From positions 124,001 through 188,000 of the forward strand of contig CALHPK010000006.1 in assembly GCA_938036315.1 (NCBI GenBank): a DNA stretch of 64,000 nucleotides. The letters are read 5' to 3'. A program made the position numbers and the translations under genes. The DNA is from an uncultured bacterium. Lineage in GTDB: Bacteria; Calescibacteriota; Calescibacteriia; Calescibacteriales; Calescibacteriaceae. Of this stretch, positions 14,119 through 22,228 are shown piece after piece. The notes under the pieces are model-generated. The model saw only the letters and a program-made list of their open reading frames with translations, made no database searches and was not told the DNA's origin. Position 1 is the stretch's first letter. Every line of letters begins with the position of its first letter.

Positions 14119-17040
14119 ATGGGGCAATTACTTATAAAAAGATTGTCAATAGTGGTGACGGCGGTAATTTTTCTGAGCTATGTTCTAATACAATCTGCGT
14201 GTACAAGAACAGGTAGTAAAAAAGTATCGGGTGAGGATCAGCTATCCGGAGGAATTCAAAAAATAAAGATAGAAGGGAAAGTTCAGGCGGAATCTGATTT
14301 CTTCTCGGCTTCGCAGGAGGGTATAGTAACTACTAGATTAGTAACAGGAAGAATCATAACTGCGAGGGCTCCTCGGCTTTCAGCTAAGGAAGAGGAAGTA
14401 AAGCCGGTTAGGGAAGCGATTGTTGTGTATGAGGAGGGAGGAGTATCTGCAACTTCTGATGATAATGGGAATTTTTCTCTACAGGTAACTATTTCAAGGA
14501 AGTGTCCATGTGAGGTTACAATTTCAGCCGGAGCAGTCCGGAAGGATGGAAAAAGCTATCGTGTAAGACAGAATATCACAATATCAGACGAGGACATCAA
14601 GGCTGGTAGGAAGAATGTCGGAGCTATTACTGTTCTATCATCAGGAGGAATAATAGGTAAAGTAAGACTTGTGGGGGCTGATTATCATCAAGGTGTGTAT
14701 GCCTATATCCCCGGAACTGGAATGATTAGTATAACAGACGAGGAGGGTAATTTCGTCATAGGAGATATACCACCAGGGCAATATAAACTCGCAATGGAAA
14801 AAATAGGATACTCCTCTAAAATGACAGAGAATGTAGTGGTGGAAGAGGGGAAGATAACTTATGTTGGAGATTTTGAACTGCAAAAGGTGGAGTCTTCAGA
14901 TGATTTTCTCAAGGGAGTGGTTAGGGAGAAGGTATCCGGAAGGGTTGTAATTGGCGCAATAATAGTCAGTTCTTCTGGCAAAGTTGCTATGTCAGATGTG
15001 CAAGGGATATTTCAAATAGGGAGCACTAAAGAAAAGCTTACCGTCTACAAAGAGGGATACAAACTAAAAGAGGTTTTCCCATCCGAGCTAACCACCAGGC
15101 AAGTTGAGATCATTCTTGAGATTGAAGATCTGAGAACTGGAGTAATAAAGGGTAAAGTGTACAATTGGAGTACATCAAAGCCTATCCCTGGGGCAACAGT
15201 GATCTCCCTACCTAAAGGAGATGCGACAGTGACTTTAAATGATGGAAGTTTTTCTCTTCAAGGAGTTGAGCCAGGAAGTTATAATCTTATATTCATCAAG
15301 AGCGATTTCCAAGTAGGTGTAGAACCGATCAGGATGCCAAATGGAGGAGTAATAGATATAGGAATAATAGGGCTTGTCCCGGATTGTCAGATGGCAAAGT
15401 TTTATGCGGATAAAGATGGAGATGGTTTTGGAGATCCTAATGAATATACCGAAGATTGTTATCCACCTTATGGGTATGTTGGGAATAAGAATGATTGTGA
15501 TGATACAAGGGTTGAAATTCATCCCGGGGCAGTTGAAATTTGTAATGGGAAAGATGATAACTGTAATGGTCTTGTTGATGAGGGTGTGCAGGTAAAGTTC
15601 TACAGAGATCAAGATAATGATGGGTATGGCACATCGTTGACCTTGCCAGGAAGTGTAACTCAGGCTTGTGAGCAACCCCCAGGTTATGTAGGGAACAATC
15701 TTGATTGCGATGATTCTGATCCTAATATAAACCCTGGTGTATTGGAAGAATGTAATGGGAAAGACGACAACTGCAACGGACATATAGACGAAGGTGTACA
15801 GGTAAGATTCTACAGAGATCAAGATAATGATGGGTATGGAGATCCTGCTTCCAAGATGCAGGCGTGTACAGTACCTGTGGGCTATGTTGAAAACAATCTT
15901 GATTGCGATGATTCTGATCCTAATATAAACCCTGGCGTAGTTGAGGTAGTTGATGGACGAGATGAAAATTGCGATGGTATCCAAGATAATCTAACTTTCA
16001 GGATAGGGAATATAGCTGAAGTTTCGCCAGTACATTATATTGATTTGGCGATGGATCAAAGTGAGAGGCTTTATGTGTCAATGTCTTATACTGCATATGG
16101 GAGCTCAAGATGGTTAGATTACTTTCGAAAAGAAGTTTTGGGAGAGTGGGAGGGAAAGGGTGCTCGATACCTCGGTGCAGGTAGCCAACTTTTGTATAGT
16201 TCCTCTATAGCAGTGAAACCAGATGGAAGTGAAGTTTACTTTTCTTACCATAGTTTTTCAGATGGCTCTTGTGGGGGTGGTTTGTGTATAAATAAATATA
16301 CATCGGGTGGTTGGTACGGTGACGGTAAAGGAGTAATTGTTGCGCCAAGCACGAGAAATAATGCGATAGCTTATGCTAATGGTTTTACTCATATAGTTTA
16401 TGCAGATGAAACGGTGGTACACATATATGCAGACTCATCGCATCCAACTTTCTCAGAGCGAGCTTCAATTGTCTTTTCAGGTCAGGTTACAGATGTAGAG
16501 GTTTCTGCAAGTCCTGATGGAGCAACTGTGCATATGGTTGCTATTGTGATTTTAGCAGATGGGGAAAAATATCCATTTTATGCAAGGAATGCAATTCCAG
16601 GTGTTTTTTCGTCGTGGGTTACATCTCGAATAACTTCTTATACTTATGATGTTGAAAGTATTTCCGTTGCTGTTTCAGCTAATGGAGTAACTCATATATG
16701 TTTTACTGGAAAAAATACTCCACATCTTTTTTACACGCAATCTACCGGGGGTAGCTTTTCAATTCCCAACAGTATTGACGGAGAGGGACCAATGTCATCC
16801 TGTTCAATTACACTTGATAATGTTGGTTCCCCTCACGTAGCCTATTACAGTAAATCATTCAAAGATTTGAGATATGCTGTTTTGTATGAGGGAAGTTGGA
16901 AGAAATACAGAGTAACATATGTAGAATATGTTCCGTTGAATCACGGAGTCGGGATAGTGATAGATAGTAAAAAGATTCCGTATATAGCTTTTATTGGTTA
17001 TAATCTACCAAGATACGCAACGCTAACAAGGAAGAATTAG
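14119..17040 (+). CDS. Large lipoprotein: regulatory-type beta domains, MopE metal-binding repeats, C-terminal propeller-like region
   Basis: This 973-residue protein has a signal peptide ending in the lipobox IQSAC (Cys near residue 28). Four carboxypeptidase-regulatory-like beta-sandwich units span about 90-420; the fourth contains GVIKGKVYNWSTSKPIPGA and GSFSLQGVEPGSYNL. Three MopE-type repeats follow (about 429-618), each with DxDxDGxG, NDCDD or LDCDD, HPGAxEICNGKDDNC or NPGVxE, and NGxxDEG. These acidic/Cys units are annotated in other genomes as putative metal-binding motifs. The last 350 residues contain repeated HIVYAD, HICFTGK and HVAYYS strands, as in a beta-propeller. The second and third MopE units share near-identical DNA (15598 and 15808 starts), so they duplicated recently. 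AGGAGA precedes the ATG. It is probably exposed on the outer surface; the ligand is unknown. Confidence 0.8.
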   Translation: MGQLLIKRLSIVVTAVIFLSYVLIQSACTRTGSKKVSGEDQLSGGIQKIKIEGKVQAESDFFSASQEGIVTTRLVTGRIITARAPRLSAKEEEVKPVREAIVVYEEGGVSATSDDNGNFSLQVTISRKCPCEVTISAGAVRKDGKSYRVRQNITISDEDIKAGRKNVGAITVLSSGGIIGKVRLVGADYHQGVYAYIPGTGMISITDEEGNFVIGDIPPGQYKLAMEKIGYSSKMTENVVVEEGKITYVGDFELQKVESSDDFLKGVVREKVSGRVVIGAIIVSSSGKVAMSDVQGIFQIGSTKEKLTVYKEGYKLKEVFPSELTTRQVEIILEIEDLRTGVIKGKVYNWSTSKPIPGATVISLPKGDATVTLNDGSFSLQGVEPGSYNLIFIKSDFQVGVEPIRMPNGGVIDIGIIGLVPDCQMAKFYADKDGDGFGDPNEYTEDCYPPYGYVGNKNDCDDTRVEIHPGAVEICNGKDDNCNGLVDEGVQVKFYRDQDNDGYGTSLTLPGSVTQACEQPPGYVGNNLDCDDSDPNINPGVLEECNGKDDNCNGHIDEGVQVRFYRDQDNDGYGDPASKMQACTVPVGYVENNLDCDDSDPNINPGVVEVVDGRDENCDGIQDNLTFRIGNIAEVSPVHYIDLAMDQSERLYVSMSYTAYGSSRWLDYFRKEVLGEWEGKGARYLGAGSQLLYSSSIAVKPDGSEVYFSYHSFSDGSCGGGLCINKYTSGGWYGDGKGVIVAPSTRNNAIAYANGFTHIVYADETVVHIYADSSHPTFSERASIVFSGQVTDVEVSASPDGATVHMVAIVILADGEKYPFYARNAIPGVFSSWVTSRITSYTYDVESISVAVSANGVTHICFTGKNTPHLFYTQSTGGSFSIPNSIDGEGPMSSCSITLDNVGSPHVAYYSKSFKDLRYAVLYEGSWKKYRVTYVEYVPLNHGVGIVIDSKKIPYIAFIGYNLPRYATLTRKN

Positions 17041-17105
17041 ATCATTATATTCTTGTCTGAGTGGAAGATTTGCAAAGCTTGAAAGTTCTGCAGAGAACTT
17101 AATTC

Positions 17106-18401
17106 TCACAGGAGACTAAGTATGGCTTTTGGTGAGGATGGGAAATAAAGATGAATCCAAGTTGCTATAAACTTCCCTTTTGCAAATCCATCGTAACCTC
17201 TAAAATTCCCTTTTGCATCATATACTCTAAATATCCTCTTTATTTTTATGCGATCTAAATTTGAGATTCTTCCATAGTGGAATTCGTGTCCCTTCAAAAA
17301 ACTATTCCCTATTTTTATTTTCCTCCAACCTAAAGCCTGAAGTCTGTCTTCAATTGATATTTCGAATGGAAAAATTCCGATACCGCTTATTTTTTTATCT
17401 TTGTAGATTATCGATTTTGATAGAAGTTCAAGTCCTCCACATTCTGCGATAACCCTTTTGGGCTTTGAGAGCAAATTTCTGATAAGACTTATCAGATATT
17501 CATTTTTCCCTATAAGTTCTGGATATCCTCCGGGGATAATAAGGACTCCTATATCTTTGTAAGTATCAGGGGATTCGATATCTTTTTCATTGATCTCAAA
17601 TGTATCAAATCCCATACTCCGGAGTATCATTATATTTTCTGGGTAGTAGAAGGGGAAAAACTTTCCGGTTATAATGGCGATGCTTTTGATTTTTTTTAGC
17701 TTCGGAGTCAGTTCCGGGATTGAAAAATCACTTCTGATATAAGATTCTGATCTTTCAAATATCTTGAGTACGGTCTTTTTATCGAAGTATTTTGAGAATG
17801 CTTCTTCAAACTTACTTTTGATTATCTTGTGCTCGTGTGGTAATTTCAATCCAAGGTGCCTTGATTTAAAATCAAATGAATTATCATATGGTAAATATCC
17901 AACAAGAGCGACTTTCTCCTTACTCAGTGATTCTTTTATAATCTTGATATGGTTTGTTGAGCTTACTTTGTTGGCTATAATGCCAGCCAGGTTTATTTCA
18001 TCTTTGAACCCCTTGACAATTCCACGGATTGATTCTCCCATGCGCGAGGCATCCACACAGAGTATAACAGGAGCCTTAACCACTTTTGAGGTATAAGCTG
18101 TACTTCCTTTGTATTTTTCACCGTCTAAAACCCCCATTACTCCTTCTATTACGTTGTATTCTTTCCCGTATTTTGCGAGCAGGAACTTTACAAAACTTTC
18201 CGAGCTCATAACAATATCAAGATTGAAACACGATGTAAATTCTCTATGGTATAAAGGATCTATAAAATCAGGACCTACCTTGAATGCGCAAACTTTATAT
18301 CCTAAAGATAGAAGACCAGCTTCTATGCACAAAGAAGCTACAGTTTTCCCTGAATCTGACGATATTCCTCCTACTACCACTTTTTTTAACTTCCTGTTCA
18401 A
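17106..18401 (-). CDS. cbiA: Cobyrinate a,c-diamide synthase (CobB/CbiA family)
   Basis: This protein of about 431 residues has an N-terminal ATP-binding domain (VVGGISSDSGKTVAS, a modified P-loop; KVGPDFIDPLYH; VIEGVMGVLDG). Its C-terminal class I glutaminase domain has VLIIPGGYPEL, the nucleophile Cys in IAECGGLELLSKS, and the late GHEFHYGRI and WIHLYFPSSP. The family uses glutamine and ATP to amidate the a and c side chains of cobyrinic acid. No other cobalamin gene is in the window. I chose TTG at 18401 because homologues start just before the P-loop and GGGGGT lies nine bases upstream. A GTG at 18461 would add 20 residues encoded by the hairpin-rich leader. Confidence 0.85.
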   Translation of the reverse strand: MNRKLKKVVVGGISSDSGKTVASLCIEAGLLSLGYKVCAFKVGPDFIDPLYHREFTSCFNLDIVMSSESFVKFLLAKYGKEYNVIEGVMGVLDGEKYKGSTAYTSKVVKAPVILCVDASRMGESIRGIVKGFKDEINLAGIIANKVSSTNHIKIIKESLSKEKVALVGYLPYDNSFDFKSRHLGLKLPHEHKIIKSKFEEAFSKYFDKKTVLKIFERSESYIRSDFSIPELTPKLKKIKSIAIITGKFFPFYYPENIMILRSMGFDTFEINEKDIESPDTYKDIGVLIIPGGYPELIGKNEYLISLIRNLLSKPKRVIAECGGLELLSKSIIYKDKKISGIGIFPFEISIEDRLQALGWRKIKIGNSFLKGHEFHYGRISNLDRIKIKRIFRVYDAKGNFRGYDGFAKGKFIATWIHLYFPSSPKAILSLL

Positions 18402-18402
18402 T

Positions 18403-18461
18403 GTTGGTACCCCCTGTTCGTTACCTCCTAAGTAGTACCTCTTAGGTGGTACCTCCTGCAC
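18403..18461 (-). promoter_or_regulatory. Hairpin-rich leader with duplicated Shine-Dalgarno-like sites before cbiA
   Basis: Read on the minus strand, this stretch holds AGGAGGT twice plus GGGGGT. It contains a hairpin whose arms CCACCTAAG (18441-18449) and CTTAGGAGG (18424-18432) pair over eight bases with one A-A mismatch. The right arm includes one AGGAGG. It could control translation of cbiA, or code for an N-terminal extension if GTG 18461 is used. Confidence 0.4.
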
Positions 18462-18562
18462 CCACCCAGAATCAGAAATTATTATGATTTATATATAGGA
18501 AACAGAAAATATAAAAATGACAACGATAAAGAAAATCTAGTTCGATTATAGTGAAGATAATA

Positions 18563-20509
18563 ATGAAGATTATAAAAAGATTAACTGTAGCTATCATACA
18601 AGTTTTGGCTATAGTTTTTGTTTCTGCTTATGTTGTAGTGTTTGGTTCAGCTCAGGATCTTAGAGAAAGGTCGGGTTCTTCAAATGCTCGGGATTCACTG
18701 GATATAAGAAGAATCCTTCAATTCATAAAGGCTAAAGTAGGGGATAAGTTATCTGTAAATGTGGATATTGCTAAGTATTTTTCGAGAACACATCTTAAAC
18801 ATCCACTGCCGGAACTTTTTTTAGCTCAGCCTCTTTACGCAGTTGAATGGTTTACTCAATTTGGCAGGATAATCTCTAATCAAAGTGATAATTTCAAGAA
18901 TATATTCTATGCGCTGGCTAAATTCTCTTCAGATATAAAAAGAATAGATATTATAGAAAATCCTGCTGAAAAGATCTTCTCTAATCCGCCCACTGAAAAA
19001 GTCAAAATCTTAAAAGGTAAATTAACAGATAAAGAACTTAGAATTACAGCTGGCTTTTCAGAATGTATCAGGGTAGCTAAGGACAAATTTGATAACTTTA
19101 TATTTCAGAATCCAGAGTTTATGGTCAACCCCATTACTAAGTTTTCCGACATTAATGCACTTTCGGTCTTGCACTTTAAGTATGAAAAGATTCTGAATTT
19201 CCTTGAGGTTCTCAATACTTCACAGTATCTTTTGTTACTTTGCTTTGACAATCTCATTAAGAATATAGGAACTATTCGTAATAGCTTTGTTGCAGATGTG
19301 GGTGGCATTGCTTTTGAGGTGTACGGTAAAGAAGACGATTTTGTAGTTGTGCCAAATTCCTCAGCTGTAATAATTAATCTTGGTGGAAATGATACTTACT
19401 TTTTTTGGAGATGGGATCAAGATTTAAAACCATATGCTTCGTCTTTTCTTGTTATTGTGGATTTGGGTAAAGGGAAGGATTTATACAAGTTTTTAGGGGG
19501 GCGATCGTTGTATGTGTCTTTGATATTTGATGATGGAGGTGATGATTTTTATGACTGTACGTTCGGCTGTCAAGGTGGGGGTTTTTTTGGCTCTGAAATT
19601 CTTGTGGATGCCGATGGGAATGATCATTACAGAGCTCTTGGAGTAGCGCAGGGAGCTGGTTTTTTAGGAACCGGTATTTTGCTTGATCTTAATGGAGATG
19701 ATTTGTATGAATCTATAACTTTTTCGCAAGGATCTGCAAAGATAGGAGGTGGTCTTCTGGCAGATTTTCAAGGGAATGATAGATATATTCTGAAGAAAGG
19801 AAATGAATTCCCATCTTTTCAGGATAAATCAAGGAATCTAAGTATGGGACAGGGATGCGGAACCGGGATCAGGGCTGATCACATAGAGAATTATGAATCT
19901 ATCGGTGGTGGAGTTGGGTTACTGTATGATTTTTCTGGCAATGATGAATATGTGGCTGAAGTTTTCTCTCAGGGGTGTGGCTACTGGTATGGAATTGGTG
20001 CATTGATTGATATGGCAGGGGATGATAAATATACAGGATACTGGTATTGTCAAGGGACATCGGCTCACTTTGGAGTTGGAATTTTAGTAGATTCAGGAGG
20101 TTCTGATTCTTATCTATGTGATTTTCAGGGTATGGGACACGGGCACGATTTGGGATATGGAATCTTGATCGACTTCGTTCGAGATGGAAAAGTCGATTCG
20201 GATATATTCACTTGCAAAGAAAGGTGTTTAGGTATGGGACATGCAAACGGAATTGGAACATTTTTCAATTGGGGTGGGTATGATGAATATAAAGCTGAAA
20301 AGTATGCTTTTGGCGATGCCATAACAAATATATACTCCAAGCAGGAATCAATGAGAGATATAATACCTACTGTAGGAATTTTTATAGACATAGGTCAGGA
20401 ATATGATAAGTTAACTATGGGAGGTGAAACTTTCGACCCGGAAGCAAGAAAAACAGAAAACAGAGGATATCTGTACAGTATCCTAATAAAGCAAGATAAT
20501 CTTGAGTAG
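18563..20509 (+). CDS. Secreted protein with GxD-x-Y / QG tandem repeats (novel-looking beta-repeat)
   Basis: This 648-residue protein has a hydrophobic N-terminal signal (IIQVLAIVFVSAYVVVFGSA) and a helical region to about residue 270. About ten degenerate repeats of 30-35 residues follow (about 274-590). Each carries D-x-x-G-x-D-x-Y (GGNDTYFF, GGDDFYDC, DGNDHYRA, NGDDLYES, QGNDRYIL, SGNDEYVA, AGDDKYTG, GGSDSYLC), then a QG or GQG and a GxGxLxD strand such as GTGILLDLNG. The G-D-D/N-Y turns look like calcium-binding beta-solenoid loops, similar in spirit to RTX repeats but with a different spacing and an added QG element. I do not recognise a named family. A GTG at 18551 is an alternative start. 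It is followed by the lone 5S gene. Confidence 0.7.
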   Translation: MKIIKRLTVAIIQVLAIVFVSAYVVVFGSAQDLRERSGSSNARDSLDIRRILQFIKAKVGDKLSVNVDIAKYFSRTHLKHPLPELFLAQPLYAVEWFTQFGRIISNQSDNFKNIFYALAKFSSDIKRIDIIENPAEKIFSNPPTEKVKILKGKLTDKELRITAGFSECIRVAKDKFDNFIFQNPEFMVNPITKFSDINALSVLHFKYEKILNFLEVLNTSQYLLLLCFDNLIKNIGTIRNSFVADVGGIAFEVYGKEDDFVVVPNSSAVIINLGGNDTYFFWRWDQDLKPYASSFLVIVDLGKGKDLYKFLGGRSLYVSLIFDDGGDDFYDCTFGCQGGGFFGSEILVDADGNDHYRALGVAQGAGFLGTGILLDLNGDDLYESITFSQGSAKIGGGLLADFQGNDRYILKKGNEFPSFQDKSRNLSMGQGCGTGIRADHIENYESIGGGVGLLYDFSGNDEYVAEVFSQGCGYWYGIGALIDMAGDDKYTGYWYCQGTSAHFGVGILVDSGGSDSYLCDFQGMGHGHDLGYGILIDFVRDGKVDSDIFTCKERCLGMGHANGIGTFFNWGGYDEYKAEKYAFGDAITNIYSKQESMRDIIPTVGIFIDIGQEYDKLTMGGETFDPEARKTENRGYLYSILIKQDNLE

Positions 20510-20614
20510 ATGTGATTTTTGTAATATCGCAAATGTAATTGTGGAGATGGCAAAAGGAGGCTTGGTAGGACTTGCAGGATTGTATTTGAAATGGTATAAG
20601 TATTTTTGAAATAT

Positions 20615-20642
20615 TTGTTTTTATAATGTAGGAATTTATAAT
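20615..20642 (+). promoter_or_regulatory. Promoter of 5S rRNA gene
   Basis: TTGTTT (20615-20620), a 16-base spacer and TATAAT (20637-20642) place the transcription start at about 20649, next to the predicted 5S end at 20651. A second motif TGTTTTTATAAT (20616-20627) overlaps and matches the TG-N4-TATAAT pattern seen elsewhere in the window. Confidence 0.6.
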
Positions 20643-20650
20643 ATGTAGTA

Positions 20651-20769
20651 GGTATGGGGTCCATATCGGGAGTGGCACCAGCCTTACCATTCCGAATAGG
20701 ACCTGGAAACCTCCCAGAGCCGATGATACTGTGCCCGCACGGGCATGGGAAAGTAGGTCGACCCCTGCC
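20651..20769 (+). rRNA. rrf: 5S ribosomal RNA
   Basis: A 119-base stretch contains the 5S core: TACCATTCCGAATAGGACC (loop B/C region), AGAGCCGATGATACTG and the near-invariant GGGAAAGTAGGTCG. The ends GGTATGGGG and CCCCTGCC pair as helix I with one bulged base. No 16S, 23S or tRNA gene is adjacent, so this 5S gene is separated from any rRNA operon and has its own promoter-like sequence. Boundaries are set by helix I and may be off by one or two bases. The remaining parts of the 20510-20985 spacer hold only promoters and tandem repeats. Confidence 0.93.
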
Positions 20770-20795
20770 TCTTTATGATCCCTGCTCTTTATGAT
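20763..20795. repeat. Tandem duplication of the 5S 3' end
   Basis: CCCTGCCTCTTTATGAT (20763-20779) is followed directly by CCCTGCTCTTTATGAT (20780-20795), one base shorter. The first copy includes the last bases of the 5S gene. Confidence 0.7.
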
Positions 20796-20820
20796 ATACA
20801 GCATTGCTGAGAAATTTAGA

Positions 20821-20846
20821 AAGTGAATGCCCTAAGTGAATGCCCT
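20821..20846. repeat. 13-bp perfect tandem duplication
   Basis: AAGTGAATGCCCT occurs twice in a row without mismatch, downstream of the 5S gene. Confidence 0.75.
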
Positions 20847-20872
20847 TAGCACAAAAACTTAGAATGCCAGCT

Positions 20873-20953
20873 GATATTCGTATTTTTCATCTGACTGATA
20901 TTTGCATTTTATCCAGTCGGTATTTATATTTCATCGATATTCGCATTTCATCC
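20873..20953. repeat. Four imperfect tandem repeats before aminotransferase gene
   Basis: Four units of 17-24 bp of the form GATATTCGCATTTCATCC begin at 20873, 20897, 20919 and 20936. They end about 30 bases before the aminotransferase ATG. They could be operator-like sites or slippage products. Confidence 0.55.
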
Positions 20954-20985
20954 AAAGCGCATCAAAAAAATTTAAAATTTTATTT

Positions 20986-22209
20986 ATGATCGTCGATGAG
21001 GTTGATTTTCTTGACTTCTTCCCCAGATTGAGACGCCTTCCACCATATGTTCTTTCAGTTGTGAATGCAAAAAAGCAGGAGCTGAGAAGAAAGGGCGCAG
21101 ATGTTATAGATCTTGGAATGGGTAATCCAAATATCCCAGCTCCAGAACCTGTTGTGAGAAAGTTAAAAGAAACTGCTGAAGATCCTCGCAATCATAGATA
21201 TTCTATATCACAGGGACTTCCCAGACTCAGGGAGGAAATAGCAAGAAGATATAAAAAGCTTTGGGGAGTTGAGCTTTCTCACGATGAAGAGGTTGCAGTC
21301 GTAAATGGTACAAAAATGGGATTTTTCCAGCTTATGCTTGCCATCTTATCTCAAGGTGATACTATTCTGGTTCCAGAACCAGCATATCCTATTCATTTAT
21401 ATGCTCCAATTATAGCTGGAGCAGATGTCAGGACTTTCTCAATGATAAATGGCTTTGGATTCTTCGAGAATTTAGAAAGAGTCCTGAGAACAACCTATCC
21501 AAAACCTAAAGCTATAGTGGTATCTTTCCCCAACAACCCAACATCAAAATGTGTTGATCTAGAGTTTTTTAGAAAACTTGTCGATTTTGCTATTTCAGAA
21601 AGAATATGGATAATTCATGACTTCGCTTATGCTGACATTGTTTTTGAAGGATATAAAGCCCCATCTATCTTGCAGGTTGAGGATGCAAAAAAGGTAGCTG
21701 TTGAGTTCTACTCTATGTCAAAAGGATTTTCTATGGCGGGATTCAGAGTTGGTTTTATGGTTGGCAACAGATTTCTCGTTTCTGCCCTACAGAAAATAAA
21801 AAGCTGGATGGATTACGGAATATTTCAACCTATCCAGATAGCTTCAATTATAGCTCTGAGGGAATGTGAGGACTATCCAGAAAAAGTTGCCAAAATATAC
21901 GAGTCAAGAATGAAAGTCGCCGTGGATCTGTTATCTAAAATGGGTTTTGAATTTCAGAAACCGCAAGGTAGTATGTTCATTTGGATAAAGGTTCCCGAAG
22001 AGTTCAAAAAGCTCGGTTCAGCAAAATTCTCGGAAATGCTACTTGAAAAAGCTTTTGTAGCAACATCCCCAGGTACTGGCTTTGGTCAGTCTGGAGAGGG
22101 ATACATAAGAATTGCACTTGTTGAGAATGAAAAAAGAATAAGACAAGCAATGAGGGAGATCAGAAAATTGATAAACGGTGTACACAAATCTGATATAGAT
22201 GAAATATAA
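20986..22209 (+). CDS. Class I aminotransferase, AlaC-like
   Basis: This PLP fold type I aminotransferase of about 407 residues contains FPRLRRLPPYVLSVVN and VIDLGMGNPNIPAPEPVV near the N-terminus, HRYSISQGLPRLREEIARRY, the Asn/Asp/Tyr PLP contacts (VVSFPNNPTSK and HDFAYADI) and the Schiff-base Lys in YSMSKGFSMAGFRVGFM. It matches the AlaC type (glutamate-pyruvate and related transaminations) more closely than aspartate aminotransferase. LL-diaminopimelate aminotransferase is a related alternative that sequence alone does not exclude. I chose ATG 20986 because homologues begin just before FPRLRRLPPYVL; a longer frame from 20902 runs through the repeat region. No Shine-Dalgarno is present. Confidence 0.88.
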   Translation: MIVDEVDFLDFFPRLRRLPPYVLSVVNAKKQELRRKGADVIDLGMGNPNIPAPEPVVRKLKETAEDPRNHRYSISQGLPRLREEIARRYKKLWGVELSHDEEVAVVNGTKMGFFQLMLAILSQGDTILVPEPAYPIHLYAPIIAGADVRTFSMINGFGFFENLERVLRTTYPKPKAIVVSFPNNPTSKCVDLEFFRKLVDFAISERIWIIHDFAYADIVFEGYKAPSILQVEDAKKVAVEFYSMSKGFSMAGFRVGFMVGNRFLVSALQKIKSWMDYGIFQPIQIASIIALRECEDYPEKVAKIYESRMKVAVDLLSKMGFEFQKPQGSMFIWIKVPEEFKKLGSAKFSEMLLEKAFVATSPGTGFGQSGEGYIRIALVENEKRIRQAMREIRKLINGVHKSDIDEI

Positions 22210-22228
22210 CTGAAGTATTAGCACATTT

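Noticed and set aside
15235-15984. Long minus-strand open frame inside the MopE lipoprotein gene
   Set aside because: It is antisense to a repetitive, clearly coding region; its Ile/Tyr-rich composition mirrors the Asp/Asn codons of the real gene.
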